A stretch of DNA of 64,000 nucleotides from CAWIOX01 sp963837775 (lineage in GTDB: Bacteria > Pseudomonadota > Gammaproteobacteria > Burkholderiales > Burkholderiaceae_D), in contig CAWIOX010000030.1 of assembly GCA_963837775.1 (NCBI GenBank), positions 124,001-188,000 on the forward strand. Reading direction: 5' to 3'. The position numbers and the translations under genes are program-made. The notes beneath the pieces are model-generated. The model was not told the DNA's origin. It ran no database searches and was given only the letters and a program-made list of their open reading frames with translations. Shown piece by piece: positions 34,516-43,351 of this stretch. The first letter of the stretch is position 1; each line of letters begins with the position of its first letter.

Positions 34516-35788
34516 TTATTTCATGAATGGGCCCCAGGTGGGCTCTCTTATGTCGCCGGCCTGAACGGTCAATTTGTGCTTGACGCGGCCATCGACCGAT
34601 ACCACGGCCAGTGTGCCGCGGCGTCCGGATTCGGTAGCGTACATGATGTATTTTCCGTTGGGCGAAAAGCTGGGCGATTCGTCTTTGGCGGTGTCGGACA
34701 GGCGTTGTTCCTGACCATTGCTCAGGTCGAGCAGGAACAGTTGGAAACGCCCTTCGCGACGCGAAATGTAGGCCAGCAACTTGCCGTCGGGCGATACGCG
34801 CGGGCTGATATTGTAGTTGCCCTGAAACGTGACGCGCTGGGCTTCGCCGCCGTTGGCGCTCATCTTGTAGATTTGCGGGCCGCCGCTGCGGTCGCTGGTG
34901 AAGAAGATTTGCTGGCCGTTGGCGGAGAATTGCGGTTCGGTATCGATGCCGTTGGTATTGGTCAGGCGGCGCAGGTCCTCGCCATCGGCGTTGATGCTGT
35001 AGACCTGGGTCAGGCCGTTGCGGGCCAGCGCCAGCGCCAGTTTCTTGCCATCCGGCGACCACGACGGGGCTGAATTGCTGCCCTTGTAAGTTGGCCAGGA
35101 TGGTGCGTTGGCGGGTGATCAGGTTTTGCACATAGACCACCGGTTTTTTTGCTTCGAACGAGACGTAGGCCACTTTGGTGCCGTCCGGCGACCATGCCGG
35201 TGAAATGATCGGTTCGTTCGAGCGCAGCGCAACTTGCGTGCCTTCGCCGTCCGCATCGGCGATCTCCAGCCGGTATTCCTTGCCGACTTTGGTGACGTAG
35301 GCGACGCGGGTGGCAAACGTGCCACGTCCGCCGATCAGCTTTTCATAGATGTCATCGGCAATCTTGTGCGCCGAGACGCGGGTCGACGGCGCCGGGGCGG
35401 CCAGCGCCAGCGCCGACAGTTGCGATGATTTCAGGGTGTCGAGCAGTTTGTAGCGCACGTCGAAGCGGCCGTCGGCCAGGCGCTGCACGCTGCCCACGAC
35501 CAGCGCCTCGGCACCGCGCGATTTCCAGTCGCCGAAATTGACGGCGCTGGTCTCGGACATGGTGCTGCCGGTATCGATGATCTTGAACATGCCGCTGCGC
35601 GCGAGGTCGGCCTTGATGATGGCGCTCACCTGTTGCGGTGCGATGGTTTCATCGGCGAAAGAGGCGATGGCAATCGGAATCTGATTTGCGCCGACGCCGG
35701 AAATCTCGACATGTAACTGCGCATGGGCGAGAGCGGCGCTGCTCAGCCCGAGTACTGCAATGGCACGTACTAAAAAATTTTTCATCAT
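34516..35788 (-). CDS. tolB: Tol-Pal system protein TolB, one frame interruption
   Basis: This periplasmic protein has a signal peptide (ending ALAHA), an N-terminal domain and a six-bladed beta-propeller with repeated SPDGxK blades (WSPDGTKVAYVS, then SPDGKLLAYISRR and SPNGKYIMYAT). One extra T at about 35088 (AACTTACAAG for AACTACAAG on the minus strand) shifts the frame after ILAN; the remaining propeller reads YKGSNSAPSWSPDGKKLALA onward to WGPFMK. The repaired length is about 424 residues. TolB is conserved and expressed with its neighbours, so a sequencing error is the first explanation. Confidence 0.93.
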
Positions 35789-35791
35789 GGG

Positions 35792-36822
35792 TCACTGGTC
35801 TTTCGGTTTGTGAGACAAGGTGATGCTGGGCGGAAACTTGCCGGATTTATCCGCCGGGAAAGGTTCGGATTTCTTGATCGCGCGCTTGACCGCTTCATCA
35901 AAACCGGGAACGCCGGACGATTTCCTGAGTTGAATATCGCCGGTCGAGCCATCCGGATACAGATGGATTTCGTAGACGACACCAGGGTTGCCCGCTAAAT
36001 CCTCAGGCACGTTAAAGATCGTGTTGGATTTGATCTTGGCGGCTATTTTTTGCTCATAGCCAGTGTCGCGGCTGCTGCCCTGCGACTTGGCGGCGGTGCC
36101 CGCGCTGTTCCATTCGCGCCGGAACCGGTGGCGCCGGTGAGCTGGCGCATGTTCTCGTCGCGCAGTTTGGCGAGTTTCGCATCTTCTGCCGCATCCTGCT
36201 TGCGCTTCTTGTCGGCGGCGGCTTTTTTGGCGTCCTCGGCTTCGCGATTTTTCTTGGCGAGCGCATCGGCTTTTTCTTTTGCTTTTTCAGCCAGTTTTTC
36301 GTCCGCGATTTTTTGTTTCTTCAGGCGTTCCTGTTCCTCTTTCTGCTTGAGCAGTTTTTCTTGATGGCGTTCTTCGGCCAGCCGTTCCTGCTCTGCCTTT
36401 TGCTTGAGCGCTTTCTTTTGACGCAGCTCGTCCTCCAGGCGTTCCTGTTGTTCTTTCAGCGCCTTGCGTTTTTTCTCCTGCGCCAGCGCGATATCGGGCT
36501 TGGCAAGCGGCAGCGGCGTGACATGCGGCTTGGGCAGCGCTTTTGCCACAGGAGCCGGTTCCGGTTCTGGCGCCGGCTTTGGTTCCGGCTCGGCTTGCGG
36601 TTCCTCTGCCGTTTTCTCGAGCGGCAGCGGTTCGGCCTTGGGCGCGGCTTGTTCTGTCACGGGGTTCCAGATTTCGGCTTCGACCGCGACTGGCGTGTGG
36701 TTTTGCCAGCGGATGCCGATCCACAGGAAGGCGAGCAGCGCTGCATGCACCAGCAGCGCCAGCGTGATGGCGCGCCAGCGGCCGGGTTCTGTCGGAACGG
36801 AGTAGGGCGTGGAGTTGATCAT
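35792..36822 (-). CDS. tolA: TolA, one frame interruption
   Basis: TolA spans the periplasm from inner membrane to Pal. It has one N-terminal membrane helix (ITLALLVHAALLAFLWIGI), a Pro/Glu-rich segment, and a long Lys/Glu/Ala helical domain II (about residues 110-240) with a C-terminal globular domain III (YEQKIAAKIKSNTIF, then VYEIHLYPDGSTGDIQLRKS). A one-base loss (or two-base gain) near 36105-36125 separates domain III from the rest. It starts 8 bp after the tolR stop. Confidence 0.92.
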
Positions 36823-36829
36823 AAACAGG

Positions 36830-37274
36830 TCATTGGCTGGTCGCGAGTCCTACGCGACCGATGCCGATTTTCTTCGCTTCGGAAATGGCCTTGATCACTT
36901 CATCGTACTTGATGCTCTTTATCGGCCGAAATCATCAGCGGCAGATCGGGGTTGTCTTCATGCAGCTGGCGCAGGCGCTGGATACGATTTGCTGGCGTCA
37001 CGGTCTCTTGGCTGGCGGCGCCTTGCTTCTGGCCGTTGATGCCGATTTTTGCATCGGCATTCGGCATCAGGGAGATCTGAATGTACTCGGTCGGCGGCAG
37101 CGATGATTTTTCGGCGCTCGGCAGTTTGATTTCGCCCGGGTTGGTCATCGGCGCCACCACCATGAAGATCACCAGCAGAACCAGCATCACGTCGATATAC
37201 GGGACGACGTTGATGTCCGATTTGAACTTGCGGGTGCGTCCGCCGCGCATCGAACTTGAGAATGAGCTACTCAT
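36830..37274 (-). CDS. tolR: TolR, one frame interruption
   Basis: This ExbD/TolR-family protein has one membrane helix (VMLVLLVIFMVVAPM) carrying the essential Asp in YIDVMLVL, the proton-channel residue of the TolQ-TolR motor, and a periplasmic domain. One extra base around 36917 (GATAAAGAGC for GATAAGAGC) breaks the frame after ISADK; the natural end is SIKYDEVIKAISEAKK followed by GLATSQ and a TGA at 36830-36832. The repaired length is about 147 residues. Confidence 0.92.
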
Positions 37275-37283
37275 GACGGCGCC

Positions 37284-37985
37284 TTACCTGGCCTGGCGTT
37301 GCAGGATGTTGGAGAACTCTTCGACAAAACTCTCGAAGCGGATTGCCAGGCGGTCGATGTCATGCGAATAGCGGTTGTAGGCGACCACGGCCGGGATCGC
37401 GGCAAACAGGCCGATCGCGGTGGCGATCAGCGCTTCTGCAATACCGGGTGCGACTGCCGACAGGGTCGCCTGATGCACATTGGCCAGGCCGCGGAACGCA
37501 TTCATGATGCCCCACACGGTGCCGAACAGGCCGACGTAAGGCGAGACCGAGCCGACCGAGGCCAGAAACGCGAGGTGCGATTCCAGCGCATCCATCTCGC
37601 GCTGATAGGCGGCGCGCATCGCGCGCCGCGCACCGTCCAGCACCGCGCTGGCGTCGCTTTTGTCCTTGTTCGGATAGGACGCCTGGGCTTTCAGAAATTC
37701 GCTCATGCCGGAGGTGAAGATGCGCTCCAGCGCGCCGGTCGAGCCGTTATTCTGGCGCCGGTTCGAGGTCGCGTCCTGATACAGCGTGTTCAGGTTGCCG
37801 CCCGACCAGAATGCGCGTTCGAATTCTTCGGTCTGGCTGCGGGCGTTCCGGATCGCGAACATTTTGCGGAAGATGTAAGTCCAGCTCATGGCCGAGACCG
37901 ATAGCAGGAGCAGCATCACCAGTTGCACCAGTACCGAGGCATTGGTGATCAGCGAGAAGAACGATAGATCTTGAGTGACTGTCAT
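37284..37985 (-). CDS. tolQ: TolQ
   Basis: This 233-residue MotA/ExbB-family inner-membrane protein forms the proton channel with TolR. Three hydrophobic helices are visible (VLVQLVMLLLLSVSAMSWTY; SVSPYVGLFGTVWGIMNAF; IAEALIATAIGLFAAIPAVV), and the conserved ATAIGL segment lies in the last. The frame is intact. It lies 9 bp before tolR. Confidence 0.97.
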   Translation of the reverse strand: MTVTQDLSFFSLITNASVLVQLVMLLLLSVSAMSWTYIFRKMFAIRNARSQTEEFERAFWSGGNLNTLYQDATSNRRQNNGSTGALERIFTSGMSEFLKAQASYPNKDKSDASAVLDGARRAMRAAYQREMDALESHLAFLASVGSVSPYVGLFGTVWGIMNAFRGLANVHQATLSAVAPGIAEALIATAIGLFAAIPAVVAYNRYSHDIDRLAIRFESFVEEFSNILQRQAR

Positions 37986-38075
37986 GGGTTCGATTGTGTT
38001 TGGTTCGTCAATGGCCGGGCACGGTGTGCAGGCTTTGCAAAAATAGTCTGAAGCGTGTTGTCTGTTATTAAAAAA

Positions 38076-38477
38076 TCATTGCGCAATCTTCATCAGGATC
38101 ATAGGCGGCAACGGGCAGGGGCGAATGGTGTTCGTCTCGACGCAGGCGACCTTGATCCGGGCAGTCACCAGCAGTTTCTGGCCGCGCCAGGCCTCCTGCA
38201 CGAATTGCACGGAAGCACGACCCAGCTTTTCGACCACAACCGTCAGTTTCAGTTCATCGTCGAGTCGCGCCGGCGCATGATAATCGACTGCGGTGCTCTT
38301 CACGACGAACATCACCTGATGGGTTTCTGCCAGCATTTGCTGTTCTATGCCCGCCGCGCGCAGCCATTCGGTGCGGGCCCGCTCGAAAAACTTCAGGTAG
38401 TTGGCATAAAAAACGACACCGCCGGTGTCTGTGTCTTCGTAATAGACGCGTATGTGCCAGGTGAAATTGTCAGCCAT
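38076..38477 (-). CDS. ybgC: Tol-Pal-associated acyl-CoA thioesterase YbgC
   Basis: This 133-residue hot-dog-fold thioesterase acts on acyl-CoA or acyl-ACP and is linked to phospholipid metabolism near the Tol motor. The motif RVYYEDTDTGGVVFYANYLK carries the conserved catalytic Asp and the YANYLKFFE signature. It is the first gene of the tol-pal operon, 90 bp before tolQ. Confidence 0.95.
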   Translation of the reverse strand: MADNFTWHIRVYYEDTDTGGVVFYANYLKFFERARTEWLRAAGIEQQMLAETHQVMFVVKSTAVDYHAPARLDDELKLTVVVEKLGRASVQFVQEAWRGQKLLVTARIKVACVETNTIRPCPLPPMILMKIAQ

Positions 38478-38651
38478 GTTAATGATAGGGTGGATGTCGC
38501 ACAGGAGTGATGCGTGCGCTCGCTATTATAGCGGCGCATGCGGCCTGTCTTGTTGACAGCAAGAATTTTCAATGCCCTGGCGTGAAGCGGCAGGAACTGA
38601 AATGGCATAATCGGACGCCAGTTTCCCGAATCGACCATAGAGGATATCGCC

Positions 38652-39348
38652 ATGCAATTCGCTTTTCCGCCGCCAGCCCCTGTCGGGGTGCCGATCGCCG
38701 GACGCGCCACGTTTTTCCCCGTGCACCGGATTTATTGCGTCGGCCGGAATTATGTCGAACATGCGCAGGAAATGGGCGGCACTGGCCGCGAAGCGCCGTT
38801 TTTCTTCATGAAACCGGCCGATGCGGTATTGCCGGTGGCGGCCGGCGCGGTCGCCGAGATGCGTTATCCGGGCCAGACCGCCGATTTGCAGCACGAGATC
38901 GAACTGGTGGTCGCGATCGGCAGGGGCGGGCAGGATATCGCGGCGGCCGACGCGCTGCAGCATGTCTGGGGTTATGCGGTGGGGCTGGACATGACCCGCC
39001 GCGATTTGCAGCAGGAAGCCAAGAAAACCGGCCGTCCGTGGTGCACCGGCAAGGGTTTCGACCAGTCGGCGCCGATCGCGCCGATTCATCCGGTGGCCGC
39101 AGCGGGGCGCGTCGCGCAGGCGGAGATTTATCTGAAGGTGAACGGGCTGCCGCGCCAGCACAGCGACACCCGGAAAATGATCTGGACTGTGTCCGGAAAT
39201 CATTGCGCACTTGTCCCGCTATTACGCATTGCAGGCCGGCGACCTGATCTTTACCGGCACCCCGGCAGGCGTCGCGGCGGTCGGTCCGGGCGATCTGCTG
39301 GAGGGCGGCATTGCAGGGCTGGGCGAATTGCGCCTGCGGATCGTCTAG
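38652..39348 (+). CDS. Fumarylacetoacetate hydrolase family protein, one frame interruption
   Basis: Repaired, this is a protein of about 232 residues of the FAH family (fumarylpyruvate hydrolase or acylpyruvase type). Metal ligands fall in the DLQHEIELVVAIG segment; KPADAVLPV, YAVGLDMTRRDLQ and GLPRQHSDTRKMIWTV mark the fold. One extra G at about 39194 (TCCGGAAATC for TCCGAAATC) breaks the frame before EIIAHLSRYYALQAGD and GTPAGVAAVGPGD. Such enzymes cleave carbon-carbon bonds in aromatic acid or keto acid breakdown. Substrate is not predictable. It is divergent from ybgC. Confidence 0.85.
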
Positions 39349-39372
39349 CAGCCGGATAGGCGAGTAAATAAC

Positions 39373-39449
39373 GGGGGGTATATGGTAAAAACATACCTTC
39401 CCCGCATATATTCATTGGCCTTTTAAAAATACGGCGGGGAGTATTATTT
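39373..39449 (+). repeat. Dispersed two-hairpin element, copy E
   Basis: This copy begins GGGGGGTATATGG and ends GGGGAGTATTATTT. The left stem pairs GGTAT with ATACC, a compensatory change from the AGTAT/ATGCT pair of other copies, and GGGG with CCCC across a TT bulge. The right stem pairs AAATAC with GTATtaTTT. It sits between two convergent FAH-family genes. Confidence 0.78.
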
Positions 39450-39484
39450 CGATGCTCACGCGTCGTAGTTCCAACGCCTGCGGC

Positions 39485-40336
39485 TTAAATCTTGCTGTAA
39501 GCGACGACTTCCTGCTGCTGCTCACCCAGGCCGGCGATGCCCAGCGTCAGCTGGTCGCCCGGCTTCAGGAAGCGTTGCGGCTGCATGCCCATGCCGACGC
39601 CGGGCGGCGTGCCGGTGGTGATGATGTCGCCCGGCAGCAGCGTCATGAAGCGGCTGACGTAGCTGACCAGCTTGGCGACCGAAAAAATCATGGTCTTGGT
39701 ACTGCCGGTCTGCATCCGCTCGTCGTTCAGGTCCAGATACAGGTTCAGCCGCTGCGGATTCGGCACTTCGTCGCGCGTGACCAGCCACGGGCCGACCGGG
39801 CCGAAGGTGTCGCAACCCTTGCCCTTGTCCCATTGCGAGCCGAGTTCCAGCTGGAATTTGCGCTCCGACACGTCGTTGACCACGCAATAGCCGGCCACAT
39901 GGTTCAGCGCTTCTTTTTCGGTGACGGATTGCGCCTTGCTGCCGATCACCACGCCCAGCTCCACTTCCCAGTCGGTTTTCTTCGAGCCTTTCGGCAGCAT
40001 GATCGGATCGTCCGGGCCCGACAGGCAGGAGGTGGCTTTCATGAAGATGATCGGTTCGGCCGGTTTCGGCAGGCCCGCTTCGGCCGCGTGGTCCGCATAA
40101 TTGAGGCCGATCGCGATGAACTTGCCGACCTGCGCCAGCGGCACGCCGAAGCGCGGATTGCCGCGCACCAGCGGCAGCTTGTCGTGCTGCAGCTTGGCCA
40201 GTTTGGCCAGTGCCTTGTCGGACAGTTGCTCGGGGCCGATGTCGGCGATGATGCCGGACAGGTCGCGCAGCTTGCCTTCTTCGTCGATCAGGCCCGGTTT
40301 TTCTTTGCCGGGGCGGCCGTAACGGACTAGTTTCAT
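39485..40336 (-). CDS. Fumarylacetoacetate hydrolase family protein (ureidoglycolate lyase-like)
   Basis: This 283-residue enzyme of the FAH superfamily begins MKLVRYGRPGKEKPGLIDEE and carries the metal-binding WEVELGVVIGSKAQ and GYCVVNDVSERKFQLE segments and the late TGTPPGVGMGM. Close proteins are usually named ureidoglycolate lyase or 2,4-diketo-3-deoxy-sugar acid hydrolase; the sequence cannot decide. The start at 40336 has GAGGAAA upstream. The frame is intact, unlike the neighbouring FAH gene. Confidence 0.88.
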   Translation of the reverse strand: MKLVRYGRPGKEKPGLIDEEGKLRDLSGIIADIGPEQLSDKALAKLAKLQHDKLPLVRGNPRFGVPLAQVGKFIAIGLNYADHAAEAGLPKPAEPIIFMKATSCLSGPDDPIMLPKGSKKTDWEVELGVVIGSKAQSVTEKEALNHVAGYCVVNDVSERKFQLELGSQWDKGKGCDTFGPVGPWLVTRDEVPNPQRLNLYLDLNDERMQTGSTKTMIFSVAKLVSYVSRFMTLLPGDIITTGTPPGVGMGMQPQRFLKPGDQLTLGIAGLGEQQQEVVAYSKI

Positions 40337-40531
40337 GATATTTCCTCGTTGGTGAGCGGGCAATTGCGCTATTTATCTATTTTGGCCCGATGGACAGGGT
40401 GGAATTTTATAGCAAGTCGATGCGGGGACTGTTTCTGCGGCATGAGGTGGCAATAAGCATCATCCTGAAAACGGTAAAATACGCGGCTGCATATTTTTCA
40501 ATCTGAAGCGTCAATCCAAGCGGAAGCCAAC

Positions 40532-40990
40532 ATGAAGAAACTGATTTTAGTCGCCGGTCTGAGCGTGATCACCGCACTGAGCGGATGCGCGCTGACGCCG
40601 AATTCCGCCAATGTCTACCGCAGCGGCCAGACCATGGGCGAGCAAAGCGTGCGCATGGGCGTGGTCGAGTCGGTGCGTGAAGTCAGCATCGACAAGGGCT
40701 CCAGCGGCGTCGGCCAGCTGGCCGGCGGCGCAGTCGGCGCGGTGGCTGCCGGCTCCAGCATCGGTCGCGGCAATGGCGCAATCGTGGCCGGCATCCTCGG
40801 GGCGGTCGCCGGCGGCCTGGTCGGCCAGAATGTCGAAGCCAATATGGTGAACCGGCGCGGACTGGAGATCACCGTCAAGCTCGACAACGGCAATCTGAGC
40901 GCGGTCACGCAGGATGCCGACGAGCCATTTCGGGTTGGCGAGCGGGTGCGCCTGCTGTCGTCCGGCCGCACCACGCGGGTCACCCACTGA
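40532..40990 (+). CDS. Outer membrane lipoprotein with glycine-zipper (SlyB/Pcp-like)
   Basis: This 152-residue lipoprotein has a signal peptide with lipobox LSGC (Cys near residue 19). The middle is a Gly/Ala-rich glycine-zipper stretch (GQLAGGAVGAVAAGSSIG, then GAIVAGILGAVAGGLVGQ) that can form paired membrane helices, and the C-terminus is a small beta-rich domain. The SlyB family supports outer membrane stability. It is a single-gene unit followed by repeat copy F. Confidence 0.87.
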   Translation: MKKLILVAGLSVITALSGCALTPNSANVYRSGQTMGEQSVRMGVVESVREVSIDKGSSGVGQLAGGAVGAVAAGSSIGRGNGAIVAGILGAVAGGLVGQNVEANMVNRRGLEITVKLDNGNLSAVTQDADEPFRVGERVRLLSSGRTTRVTH

Positions 40991-41032
40991 CTTGCCTGCG
41001 GCTCTTCCAGGGTCTTTGATTTTCAAGAAATT

Positions 41033-41110
41033 GCGGGAGTATCAGCAAAAACCATGCTGTTCCCGCACGTAATCATTGGCTGATAAAAAATACAGAGGGT
41101 AGTATATTTT
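41033..41110 (+). repeat. Dispersed two-hairpin element, copy F
   Basis: This is one of the clearest copies: GCGGGAGTATCAGC opens it and TAGTATATTTT closes it. The left stem pairs AGTAT with ATGCT and GCGGGA with TCCCGC; the right pairs AATAC with GTATATT. Boxes CCCGCACGTAAT and CATTGG are both present. It ends 6 bp before the stop codon of the minus-strand gene at 41117. Confidence 0.8.
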
Positions 41111-41116
41111 CGTGCG

Positions 41117-41524
41117 TCAGGCGAACTGCAGCGGCTCGCCGGCCCGATCGAAGGCGATGAAGCGCGACAGTTTGCCGCCGGTCTGGACTGCGCTGACCAT
41201 CATCTTCAAACCCTGATCGGCCTCGGACGCGCTCGGCATGATGCCGTTCTTGCCCGCCAGGCAGGCGATCAGCACCACATCCCAATGCTGCCCGGTCTGT
41301 TCCGATTCCTTCACCAGGTCGGCAAAATTGCTCAGCGCATCGAGCGTCTTGTCGACGCACACCACCGGCGTCAGTGCACCGCCCAGGCCCGCTTCGAAGG
41401 TTTTTGCTTCCGCTTCCACATGGTCGTCCGGCAGTTCCTTTTTCGCGAATACGAACAGAAAGCGCTGCGGATCGGGTTGTTGCGCTGCCGCTTGCAGCAG
41501 GTCTTCAAAAGTCGAGATGGACAT
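41117..41524 (-). CDS. Conserved small protein of unknown function
   Basis: This 135-residue protein begins MSISTFEDLLQAAAQQPDPQ and has a fold with alternating strands and helices (RFLFVFAKKELPDD, VVCVDKTLDALSNFADLV, WDVVLIACLAGKNG). It resembles a betaproteobacterial family sometimes labelled as ribonucleotide-reductase related, without evidence I can verify. Start at 41524 is preferred over a longer frame because similarity to the family begins there and the upstream part is not conserved-looking. Repeat copy F lies immediately after the stop. Confidence 0.65.
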   Translation of the reverse strand: MSISTFEDLLQAAAQQPDPQRFLFVFAKKELPDDHVEAEAKTFEAGLGGALTPVVCVDKTLDALSNFADLVKESEQTGQHWDVVLIACLAGKNGIMPSASEADQGLKMMVSAVQTGGKLSRFIAFDRAGEPLQFA

Positions 41525-42077
41525 GGTTTTGTTCCGTTGGGTTAAATAGGGTGGGTTTCTTTCTCTCCGACCTTTTGTTTGCAAGATCGCCGAGCTTTGT
41601 GTTCAACGCCGGTTCTTCAGCCGATGGCGGTGAAAGGGTCGGACAATTTTACTGGATCGTGACGCCTTGAGCGACTGTAATTCAAGCCGCCCTGTGGTCT
41701 TGCAGAGCCGATACGATCGTGGTTTTGGGCAGATGGTCGAGCCGGATCGATGTCGCCCGTGCCGCTCGGCCGCAACAGAGGCGATTTGACGTTCAGGTCT
41801 TCGTTGTGGGCGACCCCGCCGGCGATGCGGAAACGGCCGGGCGGTGCGCTGCAAGCGCTTGTTTCAGCGGCAGAGCTGATCTCCGACAGGAGCGCGGCAG
41901 CGTTCTTGGGGCTGCCGGTCCTGGCCTGGCCTTTGCGGATGATCTGCACCGGGTTGAGGCCGCGCACCATGCCGTCGCTTGGCTTCAACTGTGTAGAACC
42001 TGACGTCAGCCGATCTTTGCGCTTGACCCGCAAGGCTCAAGCCAAGAGAGGACAAAAGGCGCGGCCACCGATCCGGA
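41525..42077. other. Poorly coding stretch
   Basis: About 550 bp with long open frames on both strands, for instance a 138-codon minus-strand frame at 41617-42033 and overlapping plus-strand frames. None has a ribosome-binding site, hydrophobic or conserved pattern, or neighbour relation that supports it. It may be an eroded gene or an acquired fragment. No repeat copy is seen here. Confidence 0.4.
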
Positions 42078-42254
42078 TCAGGCGGTCGGATTTGCCTGCA
42101 GCTCGGTTGCGAGATCCAACGGATCGAAGTTCAGCAGACCCCAGCCCAGTTGCCGCCGGATTTCTTCAAGCGAAGGAGGCGCTTGCGTCTCGTGTGAACG
42201 ACGCTCCAGATACTGGCGTATCACATATTTTGATGGGTGGTTTGCCTGTGCCAT
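42078..42254 (-). CDS. Candidate small gene (58 residues)
   Basis: A short frame starts MAQANHPSKYVIRQYLERRS and ends LDLATELQANPTA. GAGG lies 7 bp upstream of the ATG at 42254, a good ribosome-binding site. The protein is soluble and helical, with a Trp-containing stretch (LGWGLLNF), and could be a small regulatory or adaptor protein. I do not recognise the family. Shortness means it could be missed by automatic gene calling. Confidence 0.5.
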   Translation of the reverse strand: MAQANHPSKYVIRQYLERRSHETQAPPSLEEIRRQLGWGLLNFDPLDLATELQANPTA

Positions 42255-42312
42255 GATGACCTCGCAGCGGTTACGCGTAGTAACTTAGGTAACTTAGCCA
42301 ACACAGATATCA

Positions 42313-42477
42313 ATGCACTGGCTTTCGAATTTGGTGCCGATCCTTGAGGCGACCGACTCACCTGCTGGTTGGCGCATTTACCGACTGGAGGTCGGTAGTG
42401 CGCTTTATGTACGCAAGCACATCATGTCACCGCGCGACGATTACTTCCGTACGCTGGCGCACATCAATCGAAAATAA
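42313..42477 (+). CDS. Candidate small gene (54 residues), divergent
   Basis: An open frame from ATG at 42313 encodes MHWLSNLVPILEATDSPAGW followed by RIYRLEVGSALYVRKHIM and a basic end (LAHINRK). Codon use looks protein-like, but no clear ribosome-binding site is visible. It is divergent from the 58-residue candidate, 58 bp apart, so the two could be a pair. Could also be part of a larger lost gene. Confidence 0.35.
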   Translation: MHWLSNLVPILEATDSPAGWRIYRLEVGSALYVRKHIMSPRDDYFRTLAHINRK

Positions 42478-42616
42478 TTTGATCGGAAATGCTGCGCGAC
42501 GTTGAAACTGGCGAGTGGCTTGCTCGATCGGCTGGCGGATGGGCAAAGGCAGGCATCAATTTCAGCGCGGGTGCGAATCCGATCCGCCAGTTGATTCCAA
42601 AATCTGCATATTTCAT

Positions 42617-42692
42617 GGGAGTATGGCTTAAAGTGTGGCAGTTTCCGCACGTAATATATGGGTGTTTGAAAATACCCGTGGCAGTATATTTT
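42617..42692 (+). repeat. Dispersed two-hairpin element, copy G
   Basis: This copy begins GGGAGTATGGC and ends GGCAGTATATTTT; it contains the CCGCACGTAATATATG core. The right stem is strong (AAAATAC with GTATATTTT around CCGTGGCA). The left stem is poor, so the left half may be degraded. It lies between the 54-residue candidate gene and the cytochrome c gene. Confidence 0.75.
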
Positions 42693-42907
42693 GTGGAAAT
42701 GTCAGCCCTGACTTGTCGCGGCGGCGGTTTGTACTGGCAGACAGCGCGGCGCTGATCTGCAAAGCGCAATCGGGCAAGATGGCCTGATGAGGACATCGCA
42801 CAGCGGCAAACGCGGCCTAAAAATAAATGCATTTAATGTGAGGAACAGGGGTGCTGGCAGTCCGGCCGGCTGCTAAACTCCAATCAACGCTTACTCGGGG
42901 GCTTGTC

Positions 42908-43243
42908 ATGAAACATTCATTGCTTGCGGTCGTAACGCTGTTTTTGTCCATGTCAGCGGTGGCTGCGCCGCTTGGCGGCAAAGCGCTGTATCAGCAGAAT
43001 TGCGCCAGTTGTCATGGCCAAAAAGGCCAGGGCGGCAGCGCGCCAAAATTGGCCGGTGACGCCAGCAAATGGCGTGCCAAGTTGTTCGAGCGGGCGGTGC
43101 TCAAAGGCCTCGACGATAATGGCAAGCCACTTCAAGCCCCTATGCCGCACTGGGAAGGTGCCAGTTTCAAGACCGATAAGGGGGCTGCTCCAAGCAAGGC
43201 TGAAGTCCATGCGATTCAGCGTTACCTGCAGACGCTGAAGTAG
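42908..43243 (+). CDS. Periplasmic cytochrome c (single heme)
   Basis: This 111-residue protein has an N-terminal signal peptide (MKHSLLAVVTLFLSMSAVAA) and one heme-binding motif CASCH near residue 37. A Met ligand probably lies in APMPHWEGASF. It belongs to the cytochrome c class I/c5-like group and carries electrons in the periplasm. The partner oxidase or dehydrogenase is not in the window. Confidence 0.88.
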   Translation: MKHSLLAVVTLFLSMSAVAAPLGGKALYQQNCASCHGQKGQGGSAPKLAGDASKWRAKLFERAVLKGLDDNGKPLQAPMPHWEGASFKTDKGAAPSKAEVHAIQRYLQTLK

Positions 43244-43351
43244 TCGGGCATTCCGGATAAACGCTGGGCGGCCGCAGCAAGGCCCTGAGCCGGCGATCCG
43301 GGCCGCGCAGCGTGGCGAGTGCTTCGCAAAGGCCGCCATTTTTCAGCGTCC

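Noticed and set aside
33931..37274. Programmed ribosomal frameshifting in the tol-pal genes
   Set aside because: No slippery heptamer or downstream pseudoknot is seen at the breaks, and similar single-base insertions occur in unrelated genes.
41617..42033. 138-codon minus-strand frame
   Set aside because: No ribosome-binding site, no recognised family, and overlapping frames of equal length on the other strand.
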